The translations under genes were made by a program, and so were the position numbers. A stretch of 64,000 bases of DNA, from the NCBI GenBank assembly GCA_039881145.1, contig JAYKKI010000007.1:39575001-39639000 (forward strand). Direction: 5' to 3'. The notes below the pieces were generated by a model. That model saw nothing but the letters and a program-made list of their open reading frames with translations. It did not search any database and was not told the DNA's origin. Positions 37,011-48,118 of the stretch are shown piece after piece. Positions within the stretch are counted from its first letter, which is position 1. Each line of letters begins with the position of its first letter. Source of the stretch: Druceiella hillmani (Eukaryota > Arthropoda > Insecta > Lepidoptera > Hepialidae).

Positions 37011-38351
37011 AGTGTCCAGTGGTAGATTTCAAAGTTTCAAAAAAACATAGTTTCTGAACGCAACACATAAGCGGGGCGCGTGGGGCGTCGTTAGAAGCGC
37101 AAACGGTGCGGATGTTGTAGTAGCCATGGAACAGTGGAGTGGAGAGCAACGCGCTATTGCTATCGAGGGGTACATTTCGAGTGGATTTTCGCTGTCTGTA
37201 GCACGCCGTCGATTTAATAATCGTTACAGTATTCGTCGATTACGTGATGGACCATCGATCAACTTCATTCAGTCATGGGTAGCAAGGTTCAGAGCTACAG
37301 GATCAACAAGTTCAGAGCTACAGGATATATAGGCCCAGGCCATGACCTACACCATTGGTAGCCACGGATGAACATGTCGAGCGTGTTATGGTTTCTGTCG
37401 TTGAAAATCTCCGTTTATCACTGCGTACACGTTCATCGATATTGGGAATTCCGAAATCAACTTTACAGGTAATAATGCAAAATAAGCTCAAGTTCCATCC
37501 ATATAAAATTAAAATTGTTCAAGATTTACACGATTCTGACTTTGAATTAAGAAAAACTTACGCGGAGGTGATGTTGTTGAGATTTCGTACGGCTACCCGG
37601 ATGGGCAACATATTCTTTAGTGACGAAGCTCACTTTCACATTGGAGGATATGTCAATAAGCAGAACTTTTGTTACTGGGATGTCCGCAACCCAAGACAAA
37701 TGCATCAAGATAAGCCTAAAGTAACATAAGCCTAAAGTAACAGTCTGGTGTGCCATGTCTGCATCTGCAATCATAGGGCCTCATTTCTTTGAAAACCAAC
37801 GTGGCCAAACTGTAACTGTAAATTCGGAGAGATATGCCCCAATGTTAAATGACTTTTTCAGAGTTGAACTACAGAATAGTTCATCCTTCAACCAAAACAC
37901 ATGGTTCCAGCAGGACGGGGCCACAGCTCACACTGCTAATGTGTCCATGAATGCAGTGCGATAGTTATTTCCAGAAAAAAACATATTCCGAAACGGTACC
38001 GTACCGTGGCCACCTAGGTCACCCGATTTAAACCCATGTGACTTTTTCTTATGGGGATACTTAAAATCTGTTGTTTACAAAACAAATCCGAGCACTGTGA
38101 CACAACTTAAAGAAAATATTCAGTCATCGAAGTCAGTAGGATACCCCAGTCGCTCTGCAAACGCGTTTTTGAAAACATGCGTGCTAGACACGAAGAGTGT
38201 GTCAGACTCGATGGCCGCCATTTGGAAAACGTGGTTTTTAAAAAATAAAATCCGCATTTGTTGTTATAAAGTTAAAATAAACCTACTTTGTATTAGAGGT
38301 GTAGTTTCTTTTTTACAATTTTTCAAACATTGAAATCTGCCACTGGACACT
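37011..38351 (+). mobile_element. DD41D mariner-type transposon (IS630/Tc1/mariner superfamily), inactive
   Basis: A 1.34-kb element bounded by inverted repeats of about 33 bp. The left end is AGTGTCCAGTGGTAGATTTC, and the right end is the reverse complement of a near-identical sequence (AGTGTCCAGTGGCAGATTTC), with only a few differences over 33 positions. A second partial copy of the right tip (GAAATCTGCCACTG) follows at 38,358-38,371. Length, ends and the encoded protein agree with the DD41D group known from insects. The expected TA target duplication is not clear. The element lies only in unit B, so it inserted after the units separated. Confidence 0.85.
37126..38248 (+). pseudogene. Broken DD41D mariner-type transposase
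   Basis: ATG at 37,126 opens a helix-turn-helix region of the DUF4817 type (MEQWSGEQRAIAIEGYISSG...). The first catalytic Asp is in FFSDEAHFH (codon 37,622), the second in WFQQDGATAH (37,914), and the third in SPDLNPCDFFLWG (38,040). There are 41 residues between the second and third, hence DD41D. The real C-terminus is in another frame, ...FENMRARHEECVRLDGRHLE..., ending at TAA 38,246-38,248. Lesions include a stop and frame change near 37,330 beside a partial 23-bp duplication, TGA at 37,343, a 16-bp tandem duplication at 37,711-37,742 that causes a stop and a frameshift, TAG at 37,962, and a further frameshift between about 38,110 and 38,155. All three catalytic Asp codons survive. Length would be about 365 codons, normal for the family. 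Confidence 0.85.
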
Positions 38352-38399
38352 GCCACTGAAATCTGCCACTGTTTTTATTGCAATCCGACCCTAAAGACA

Positions 38400-39045
38400 G
38401 AGTGCAGTCGTAATCTTATCAATCCAACAAATAAATAGACCATCTTGCTATTTTAAATATATAGTCCTTATCGGTTATAAATATTTTGAATTTAAAATGC
38501 CAATTAGTGTTTTTATTACATATATAATTAAGGTAAGTTGAGAAAATATCGTACTAAATCGTGAGACATATGGACTGAAAGTTTTATAATCTAAGGTAAA
38601 TTGAAATTAATCAAGTAAATGCACGCAGTGCATTAACAGTAACAAGCAGTGCATATTAAAAACTACTTAAAAAGCATCAAAATTAATTTGCGTGAATAAT
38701 ATATATTGGGAAGTACATTACGGAGTGAGGTTTTATACATACCTAGCGCAGAACTACAGTAGACAGTTTCCTCTGTTTCCAATATTATGAATTCATTAGC
38801 ATTAATTCACATAAAACAATTGATTATTCCCTATCGACTGCCGTCGAGACGATCATCGTCAATATATTTTCGAATATGATGACGTCTAATATCATGAATA
38901 GTTTGGCTGAAACTTCTTTCATTCACTGGGAACAAATATGTTTACGATTTAAAAGGAAATGAAAAACTGACCCGTCGACATTCAAACTTGTCTGTATACG
39001 ATGTACATAAACGTAAAAATATCGAATAGTTCACAAATAAAGAAT
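38400..39045. other. AT-rich non-coding stretch
   Basis: I see no gene or recognisable element. Confidence 0.4.
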
Positions 39046-39049
39046 ATTC

Positions 39050-39388
39050 CAACAATATTATATTAAATTGTAGAATGTAACAATTTAAATAAAAATACAT
39101 TAACATATCCCATTTAAATTTTACAATTTGTTCAAAAATATCAAAAATAATTTAATGTCTATTGCGTATTGTACATAAAATTATTTCCCATATTTTAGAA
39201 GACATTGATAAATGTAGATGGGATACGTTTATGTACTTTTATGTTATACATAATGGGATATGTTGCACATTATGCAATGTACATAAAAGTATTTTTGATA
39301 TTTTTGAACACTTGGTAAATATAGATGGGATATGTTTATGTATTTTTGTTTAAATTTTTACATTCCACAACATAATAAAATATTGTTG
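39050..39388. mobile_element. MITE with about 100-bp inverted repeats
   Basis: The left arm (39,050-39,149) begins CAACAATATTATATTAAATT and contains AACATATCCCATT. The right arm (39,289-39,388) is its reverse complement with scattered differences, ending AATATTGTTG. The centre holds further partial copies of GATGGGATACGTTTATGTA, giving a nested structure. No coding capacity: the 63-codon frame inside is the repeat itself. It is absent from the corresponding part of unit A as far as I can align it. The superfamily is undetermined. Confidence 0.75.
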
Positions 39389-39389
39389 A

Positions 39390-40204
39390 ACATTTCATAG
39401 TTATGCACTACTCAATATTTTTACGTATTTTTGTAAAAGAACAGTCGTTGCCGTCGCTAAAATCTCAATCAATGAAAGAGATATATTTCACCGCTTTTGC
39501 TTATCAATCCGATAAATGAAACATAAATTAAAAACTTGTGAACGTAACAAACATTGACTTTCACATTTTTTATTCTAAAATCATATTTCATTAAGGAATC
39601 ACTATAATTTAATAATAGACATTCCATTGCTTGTCAATAAACAAAGTTAGCGTTCGCAAATTATACGCCATATTAAAGTTAATCGCCATTATGACAATTA
39701 CTAATGACGCTTGATAATATAAATGACATCTGAATCACGGTTCCTTTAGTTTTATATAAAAATAAATTTTCGAAAATTACCTGTATTCACCGGAATAAAG
39801 AACTTTGGTTTCTTTTTTCCGATGCTCGACAAACAAATATGGCTCCCATTTAATCTGAAACATGAAAATATTCTCATCATACTTATTTCTGAAAAACGTT
39901 ACAATAAAAAGAAGTCAAGTTGTTATTTGAAACATCGACTGTGAAAATTAGTTAGATAAAAGCGTCCAACTCCATAAAAAACTACTGTGGGAGTAAAATT
40001 AATTAGTAAATTGAGACTTTACGTAAAAGTTTATTTAACGTAATTATAATAACTTAGAAATTGGCCATGTTAAATTTTTTTCAATATTGGAATTATGATT
40101 TAGCGAATAGGTATTAGGAACTAGGCTACGAACCATGACGAAAAACCTATTATAAATGAAGCTAATTGAGATGGCGTTAGCATACCGACGACACGCTATA
40201 TCAC
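39390..40204. other. AT-rich non-coding stretch
   Basis: I see no gene or recognisable repeat before the (TA)n run. Confidence 0.4.
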
Positions 40205-40215
40205 TTATATATTTA

Positions 40216-40277
<62 letters not shown>
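40205..40277. repeat. (TA)n microsatellite
   Basis: A TA run of about 60 bp with TTTATATTT at its left edge. The Tyr/Ile-rich minus-strand frame across it is an artefact. Confidence 0.95.
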
Positions 40278-40281
<4 letters not shown>

Positions 40282-40556
40282 TTATTTTTGTAAAACCTTG
40301 TTTGTCCATCTATCCACCCGTCCATTTAAAATACTACAACTAAATACGACAAAAAACGTGTAAAATGCTAACGTGTAAAAGTTGTTTTATATAAAACGTT
40401 TTTCCATTACTTATTAAAACTCTTTAAACTTTATTTCAACTTTACTACAACAAACTTTATTTTAAAGCTTTTCTATAGACCAACATTTTATTTTAATCTA
40501 CATTTTTTATTCTATTTTAGTCATTAATTAAAAAATCTTGATTATTAAAATAATAT

Positions 40557-40735
40557 TATTTGTTGTGTAATATTGCCGTCTAACTAAAAGTTACACGGCA
40601 ATATCGCACAACAAAGCCAAAAGCAATATTCACAACAAAGACATACGCCGTCTAACTAAAAGTTACACGGCAATATCGCACAACAAAGCCAAAAGCAATA
40701 TTCACAACAAAGACATACGCCGTCTAACTAAAAGT
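40557..40735. repeat. 72-bp tandem repeat with a hairpin at its start
   Basis: CCGTCTAACTAAAAGT recurs at 40,576, 40,648 and 40,720, exactly 72 bp apart, and the copies are essentially identical, so the duplication is recent. The first copy is preceded by TTGTTGTGTAATATTGCCGT, which is nearly the reverse complement of ACGGCAATATCGCACAACAA at 40,595-40,614. The result is a hairpin of about 20 bp. This looks like the end of a DNA transposon that was tandemly copied. Confidence 0.8.
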
Positions 40736-40739
40736 AGAT

Positions 40740-41240
40740 AAACTAGATACATGGATAATTTGCATTATTACACAAAATTACTTGCTAATCTACTTTCTTC
40801 CAAAATATGGCGCTGTATATTTATAGGAAACTTATAAGAGTATTAAAATGATATTAAATAGCATTTATTGTTATTTTGCAAACATTTTTTGCACAAATCA
40901 AAATGACAATTAAAGAGAGGATTTCGAATAATTCAAATGCAAAATATTTGTCACTCATATATTTTTTCCCATTTTTATTTTTTCTATATAGTTTAAAAAG
41001 TTTTTATAGTCAAAATCTCTATGATATCCTTACGTGTGGTGCTTATAATTATCTTTTTTTTTCATTTGAAGCATAGTTCTTATCTACTAGTTTCATCATT
41101 TAATAATAGAAGTTTTTGGCCAGCATGATATATAAATAGGAAATCTATTTTGTATGTTATGTAAAACATTTTAAAATTTTTTCGATTTTCTTCGAATGTA
41201 TTCGGTTAATATTTCAAGAAACTTAAAATGATTACACAAT
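40740..41240. other. AT-rich non-coding stretch
   Basis: I see no gene. A 66-codon hydrophobic frame at 40,876-41,076 follows the base composition and has no recognisable motif. Confidence 0.4.
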
Positions 41241-41241
41241 T

Positions 41242-41441
41242 AAATGAAACTACGTGATGTAATATTATTTCTACTTTCTTTAAGTTATTTACCGCCACCT
41301 AGGTTTCGTTGTACCACAACATCTTCAGGTAGGCTATTAGCAAAGATAGCCTACCTGAAGATGTTGGAACACAACGAAACCTAGGTCGTGGTAAAGATCT
41401 TAAAGAGAGTAGAAATAGGACTACATCACGTAGTTTCATTT
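41242..41441. mobile_element. 200-bp foldback of the hammerhead-like repeat
   Basis: Two nearly complete copies of one repeat stand head to head with a loop of about 16 bp (CTATTAGCAAAGATAG). The right copy (plus) reads CTAC, CTGAAGA (41,355-41,361), a hairpin GTTG/CAAC, GAAA (41,376-41,379), CCTAGGTC and GTGG, then a tail ending ACGTAGTTTCATTT. This order matches a type I hammerhead: stem I CTAC/GTGG, core CUGANGA, stem II, GAAA, a 3-bp stem III closed by TA, and GUC at the cleavage position. One extra base (T) lies between CTGAAGA and stem II, which a canonical hammerhead lacks. The left copy has G at the cleavage position. Such motifs occur in Penelope-like elements, but no such ORF is visible here. 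Confidence 0.6.
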
Positions 41442-41449
41442 CATTGAAC

Positions 41450-44400
41450 AATGAATTTCTACAAAATTAACGTCAAATATATTCAATACGATTACACAAG
41501 TAAAATGCACGAATAATTGGTACCTAAAATTAAGAGACAAATTATTGTATATACTACTTTCCTGTTTACGACCTAAATGTATAATATTATTGAATTGTGC
41601 TAAATATTATTGGATTTGTCAAAGTCTTCACTTATTATATATAAAGCTTATTCATACGCTTTATTTATTTCTAGAACATAATTCTCTTAAACGTATCAAG
41701 CAAACGATGCTGCTTTTGTGAAATAATTAGCGTATTTACTCTACAGTTCTTAATTTAATTTGTCAAGTTTAAAGCTGGGCCGTCTTGTTCTGACTTTATC
41801 TACATTCTAATGATGTAGAGAGTAAACAGAGCCATTAGAGTGTAGAAGTTATAATGACCATTATGGCACGTAATGTTCTTGAAAGTTACGTACGCGTTGA
41901 TGTACCGTTCCTAATGTTCTAACGTGTCATTGAAAGTCAGTGAAGAGATTAGCCATTACACAGTCTCAAGTGTGAACGTTCTAAACTGATTTTTTTGTAT
42001 ATCCTTGTCTTAACTCGTTATTTATTGAAGTTGTGCAATCATTTCATAATATATTTGTTTTTAATGTAATTAAAATGTATAATACAGAAAAGTTCATGAA
42101 ATCTATTAAAAATGGATATTCTTCGAGAAAATACTGAACCAATTTAGTATGTGTCCTAAGAAATATGATACATATTAAATTAGTCTAGTATTTTTTCTTG
42201 TGAGGGGCAGTGAGCGTAAACAAAATAACTGACAAGAGCGAATTACGGGTGTTTTATACAAGGATCAAAGGACTTATTAGCTGTTAAATTTTCACTAATT
42301 GTGCACCTCGCAATATAATGTATTTCCTAACTTGAAAATTGACATAAAATTTTCTTTAATGACCTATATATTAGAATAAGTTAGAAGTAAATCATTAGAA
42401 ATGCTACATACCTCTCGATCATATGTGCTCATCTTTTTTACATCAACTTCTATTTTATTTTTCAATTGTTATAGATTACGCAATTTGTTTGTCTTACTAT
42501 TACAACCGTCATAGTAAAATAGACGAATATATGTTATTACAATCATTGAGTTGTTAACGTTGCTGTGTTTGTGTTTAGTTCTCAAAAAAAACTTTTGATA
42601 TTAGATATTTTGTGTGTACTAAAGATATAAATTTCACTGAAAGTAGTATTTCAAAACGAGGTAATTTCTGTACTTATTGATTATAAGTAATTTTTAAATT
42701 TACGAAAACAATGTTTGGCAGTTACCTTAACCCACGATGGATTAAGGTGAATGTCAACATGGGTTCACCTTAACCCACCGTTTACAATAAACGGAATTAA
42801 TGAAGTAAAAGCATTCTAAGTACTCTCCTTGAAAGTTTGCTATTTATTTTTCCTTATCATAATGAAAATCAATTAATACATAAACAGAAGATCGAATGCC
42901 GCACCTTTATATACTCTACAAGATATTTGCAAATGGTTTCATAACACCGTATACACACGCAAAATGTATTTTTCTTTCCATCTTTAAAATAAATTTTCAT
43001 TAATTCTGACCATTATAAATACTTTCTACCTTTCCATTGAGTACTACATATATTCACTTATTTTCTTTACTATAACATCAGATATAATGCAGTGTGCCTG
43101 CGGTGTAGTATTATTTTTACCCATAAAACTTTAATACGTATGACGTAGAAAACTCCACCAAAAGCCGCCTAGTAGTTTTTGCATTCCGCCCAGTAGTTAG
43201 CGCATACAAATTAACAAAAGTCAAGAAAACACGTCTTCTCTATATTTATTATCCTCTCTGCTAGCTTCACAATATATTTCTCTAGTGACTTTGGGTGACT
43301 AACATATGACAGAGAAATTGAGCAAATTACGTCATCATTTCGCCATTAGATGTCTACAAAGTAACTAAAAATACTATTAGATCTTTTCGCAAGTATTTAA
43401 CAATATTATAAAAATGTTAAGATATACAAATGCAGCTATATTACTGAGATTGAAAAATTATTTCTTTTCTGTGCATGCTTGACATGTTCATTTCAGTTAA
43501 GGTACTATTGCTGAGGAGTTTGTTTCTGTCTTTCTGCCTTTCTGATTTTTAAATTAAGAACCGTCTTAGGTTATTAATGTAAAAATCATTTTTTGTGACA
43601 TATTTCGGGAATGATATTTTTTTCGAATGAGTCATGTTTTATCGATACCTTAAAGTATAAGTTAAAACTAGCAAATATTATACTTTCAAGTCATTAATAG
43701 CACGAGTACAAAACTATTATAACTTTATTACTAGTATTATAAATATACAGTTTTCTGTGTAATAGACTATATTAATTTTCCATTGTTTGTTTGGTGTTCG
43801 TTATGTGATATGATGTCTCCATATATCGATTTGAAATATTCACGTTATTTACGTCTTATAGACCATTCGCCAAATTTGTCTCACTCTCTCTGTCTACCAT
43901 TTTTACATATGTCGATACATAAAAACTAAGAATTGTTTAAAATTTTTCAAGTAGTTTTAGGGGCGGTAAGTAAATTAATCGGTCCATTTTTTAGTTTCAT
44001 ATATCGTGTGGGATATTATTTTAAACGTGAGTAGTAAAGAAGTCAAAAATAAGCCTAAGCCTAGATATATGCTGCGAAATGAGCAAAAAAATGCATTCAT
44101 ATGTTATTCTATTGACCAGATCTTATTAATAATTCCTCAGATTTCGGAGATGACAATCCCACTTCGTTAACTATTTATATTCTTTAAATAGTTCAGTACT
44201 TCAGCAAGATCATAGCGGCCATAAAAAATTAACATGAGATCCAATGTCAATACCACATAATGCGATTAACCTGTATATTATATTCTTAAAAATGTATGAG
44301 TTTATCATTTGAATATTCAGATCACATGAATATACAGGATCGCGACGGCACTGGCATCTATGACGATGCGGGCTCGGTAAATACCTTTTACACATGATGG
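41450..44400. other. Non-coding stretch of unit B with small inverted repeats
   Basis: No gene is recognised. Inverted pairs are TCTACATTCTAATG with CATTAGAGTGTAGA (41,809-41,856) and a set of ACCTTAACCCAC boxes around 42,722-42,784. A CTGTCTTTCTGCCTTTCTG run at 43,527-43,545 may be a trace of the GGAACC-type repeat. Confidence 0.45.
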
Positions 44401-44412
44401 TATGATATCACA

Positions 44413-44649
44413 TTGCCTTCACCGTACCAATCCCTTTTCAAAAAACTAGAGGAGTCAACAGAAAAATTACAAATTTCAGAGCAATTATATACAATCTTTC
44501 AGAATGGGACTTCATCCGGTGTCAAACTAAATCTATTGCACCTATTAAAGGCTGAAGCAAAAATACGTAGTAAAGCAGAGATATTGGGCTCACCAATATT
44601 TGAAAATAAAATATTTAGGAAGCTCACATCATACAGTATAAAAAGTTAG
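44413..44649 (+). CDS. Unidentified 78-codon open frame, possibly a decayed exon
   Basis: Opens with TTG (read on from an upstream in-frame stop) and continues LPSPYQSLFKKLEESTEKL..., an amphipathic stretch, then FQNGTSSG and a Lys/Ala/Leu-rich helix-like part ending IFRKLTSYSIKS. Composition is clearly more protein-like than the chance frames nearby. The homologous block in unit A (14,690-14,960) has lost the frame, so either this copy is selected or it simply has not yet broken. No ATG start, domain or signal peptide is seen. Sequence similarity to A continues past the stop, which suggests a longer ancestral frame. It may be a transposon-derived or gene-derived fragment. I assign no function. 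Confidence 0.3.
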   Translation: MPSPYQSLFKKLEESTEKLQISEQLYTIFQNGTSSGVKLNLLHLLKAEAKIRSKAEILGSPIFENKIFRKLTSYSIKS

Positions 44650-44659
44650 GGAATCATTC

Positions 44660-46780
44660 AGAAACTATTTTCAATTAAAGAAAAAAAGCAAGTCTAGTGT
44701 AAAAACGCGTTCGTATGCTTCATATTTTTTTACTTTCAATGCTATTGATCTTAGTGCCATTCAGTGTAAAAATTTATTTATTAAACAAATAATTTCCCAA
44801 AACCTTGCTGACAACCTGTCACAAATTTTTATTGTACTTGATAACTTGAAGAATATTAAAATTTAAAAAATTACGAGTTCAATTCCATAACTTAACCGAA
44901 GTAATTTGTCATTCACGTGTGAATAAATTATCATTTCCGAAGAAACCAAGTTACGAATCCATTCGGTTTCACCAGTTGATGTACCTAACTCCGTGTATAT
45001 ATTTACAGCATTTGATTAAGTCAAGAAACTTTATCTCGAAGCTAATATGTACTTACAAAACTAGTCGTGAGCAGAAGTTAAAGCTTTTTCTGATATTCTG
45101 GTAAGAAACCAGCAGTGAAACTCTGTAGATTTTGCAAAATTAAACAGTTAATTACATTAATTAAGCATATTGCATTTTTGATGAATACACTCTTGGTTAT
45201 CACATCTTTAAGAATTACTTTATTACATAAAACCTACCTAATTGGATCATATTGAAATCATATATTTTTTTAAATATTTTTGTGAATTTTCTTTAAAGGC
45301 AAGAAAAGCAATCAAAAAGGCGTAAAATCAAAAAGTTAAATGAAGTCATCTACAATCTGCTCAAAACGACATTCTTTTAGAGACCACTTATGTTGGTTTC
45401 CATGAAAAGTAAATTGTTTTTATTTAAATTTTTAATATTATAAAAAATGCATGTGATGAAATGAAAAAAATGCTAATAATTTTTTTCGAGTTCACTATTT
45501 TTAAACCAATACAAAATTTTTAGAGATTTTATTATATTTCGTTGGTTATTTTACAAAAAAATCTAAGGCTGTTTGGTATCAAATCAAAATTCACATCTCC
45601 AGGACCATAAATCTAGGATATAATTTGCATGTCCCGCACCGTTATTAGAAAAGATTCCATTTTTACCGTTGCCCTAGGAATTTTACAAGTTCCTCTTGGT
45701 AATGTCTATCCAAGATTTCCAGGCCCGGTAGTATAGATTGCACATTAACATGTTAAAAAAAAGCCGCGTGCAACTTAGTACACTTGACACAAGGAGAATT
45801 TCTTTCGCAATTTAACATCGATTTCTAAGTATATAGCAAGAGTTAAAATGACAGAGAGGGAGAGAGAAAGAGAGAGAGAGAAAATATACAAAGTGCAAGT
45901 TCATAGATTATACTAAATCCTTATAAGAAAGTTTTAATGCTATACATTCAGAAAAATTAACAAAACGTCATTAGAACTCGACGTAAACATCTAATCAGGA
46001 TGTATTGCTCCTGTTGTAAATTATATTTCAAACAACTATATTTGCAGGTTCATTTTGGATTTATAAAAAAATTAAATACGTATTTTGTTAAAGTTGTAAA
46101 GGATGAAGTACACCTATAATTAATAGAAAATTAATTGACAAAATTTCGACAGTTTACTTTTGACACATATTGCGTACAAAACAGCTGACAGCAGTTGTGA
46201 TCGCCAATTTTGTATATTTTCTGGCATGGGTACACTCTTTTCTTATTCTATAGTGTTCATTGTCTTTGTCCGTTGATAGATAAGTACCTATTTCCCGTCC
46301 TTTTTGCAGGGGATTTTTGCAACTTTAGAACAAAGCATTGCAAGAAAACGTTGCATTAAATTTAACTGAACTACTTTACTCTCATCGCGCCCAAGGAAGA
46401 TTCACTTCAAAAAAGGATTAAGAAACCCTTCGAATTTACCTCTTGAAAATTTGTTAAAATAATACAGTATATAATTATTTATCTTATTAAATAAATCTAA
46501 GTATTAATTTTGAAGGGTCTAATAATTATGGTTTCTATGATACACAACAATATTGTTACCAATTTCGCATAATCGGCCGCGTGCACACCGTGCACTGTTT
46601 TCACAAATCACTTGAGTCAATTTTTACTTCCATACATATCAAGTAATCATTGAAATCTAGAGAAAATCTGGCTAGTGGCAATTGCCAACATTAAGTTTCA
46701 GTATTAAATTCAAAACATGCTTCACCTTCTTTTTTATAAAATTCTTATTCAAAGTGTAAAAAATTCTTATTCAAGAGAAT
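44660..46780. other. AT-rich non-coding stretch
   Basis: No gene is recognised. A (GA)n run lies at 45,853-45,882. A less AT-rich patch at 45,600-45,745 has no recognisable identity. Confidence 0.4.
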
Positions 46781-46782
46781 CA

Positions 46783-46889
46783 TACTCACGTCACGTAAGA
46801 AAAAGGTCAGGGCTTAGACTGCGAAGCGACCTTTTGAAAATACTTTAACGCAATTGCTCTTGACATTCTCTGGATATATCTAGCAACTT
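46783..46889 (+). repeat. Conserved core repeat, copy 7 (plus)
   Basis: TACTCACGTCACGTAAGAA, AAAGGTCAGGGCTTAGACTG, GCGACCTTTTGAAAATACTT, AATTGCTCTTGACATTCTCT. I found no core at the matching place of unit A (about 16.7 kb, where the G+C-rich island lies). This copy is either B-specific or lost from A. It has no convergent partner nearby. Confidence 0.7.
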
Positions 46890-46894
46890 GTAAT

Positions 46895-48115
46895 AAAATA
46901 TCTATATAGGTCAATCTTTTTTTTATTTATTTATGTGTACATGAATTATCTTTCCAGATGACATATGCAAAAATACAATAATAAATATTATGAAAGAATA
47001 ATCCACAAGGAAATTATTACATACGTAATAAAAAAAATTCAGTTTCGTAAAATGAATTTTTGGACCCTGTGCAAAATATTTACTATATTTAAAATATTTA
47101 TTTCAAATTTAAAAAGTACACTAGGGTTAAAGAAAAATATCAGACCAACGGATTGATGCGGTATTTGAAACTAGACTTGACTATACAATATTTATTTGAA
47201 AGGTCATTTGTAAATTCGAATAATGCTCATTTATCCTTTATTATTTTCCTATCAGCTATTTATTTCCATTTTTTTTCATATCATCATCTCAAGTCACAAA
47301 AAGAATAAATCTTGGAAAATAAAAAAAAACGTAATTGAGTCAGTCGCGGGAATCAGCAAATTACTGAGATGTTAACTTTTTTATTTCAGACATTTGTAAT
47401 TCAAACACAATTAATTCTGAAGCAAATAATACCGTTCGAAAGGTTTATTTAAGATATTATAATTATATATATTCGAAAATGAAAATCAGGCTTCAAATTG
47501 CTCGATTGATATTTTCTTCTTATTTAGTCTCGAGAATAATTAGATACATTGCTTATGCAAATATGGTCCTAAAGTATATACATTGAATTTTTGCTTATTT
47601 TTGCTGTTTTCGAAAGATAAGTACCGTTTTGATTTTAAAATGTACAAGACAAAGGTATTTTAACAATTTTGTTCTTCCAGAAATTCCAATTGAGATTTTG
47701 AAAATTGTTTAAAAATTCATTTTCTTTTTTGCACTACCTCATCAAAAAATCATGGAGAATATAATACCTATACTCTCAAAAATGCTTCCAATGGGCCAGG
47801 TTTTGTAGCTTTGAACTAAGTTCTAAATTACTCCAGTGTATGCTACCCTGGAGTCAAAAAATTATTTAGTCAATAGTCTAACCAATATCTGACAAAGACT
47901 ACTGTACAACTTTTTCATAGAATATAGGCCATAAATAAATATACAGATAAACTATAATTGACCTTACACTCAAATGTTTCATTTTTAACCAAGATTGAAT
48001 TAAAATTATATACTAACCCAAGTGAACGAGGGTTCCTAATTCTTCAAGGCCGTCTTGTTGTGTAATCGTGTGCGTGTGTAATCGCGAGAGCATTTTTTTG
48101 TCATAAAATTTAGTC
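46895..48115. other. Non-coding stretch of unit B
   Basis: No gene is seen. The stretch 47,180-47,600 aligns with 17,180-17,640. A GTGAACGAGGGTT block at about 48,022 resembles blocks at 1,091 and 27,437. Confidence 0.45.
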
Positions 48116-48118
48116 TAC

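Noticed and set aside
37011..38351. Active transposon
   Set aside because: The transposase has several stops and frameshifts, so it cannot act autonomously.
41242..41441. Penelope-like element
   Set aside because: Only the hammerhead-like terminal repeat is present. No Penelope reverse transcriptase or GIY-YIG endonuclease sequence was seen nearby, so the link remains a family-level hint.
45853..45882. (GA)n tract as a regulatory GAGA-factor site
   Set aside because: A short, impure purine microsatellite with no supporting context. Listed only as a simple repeat.
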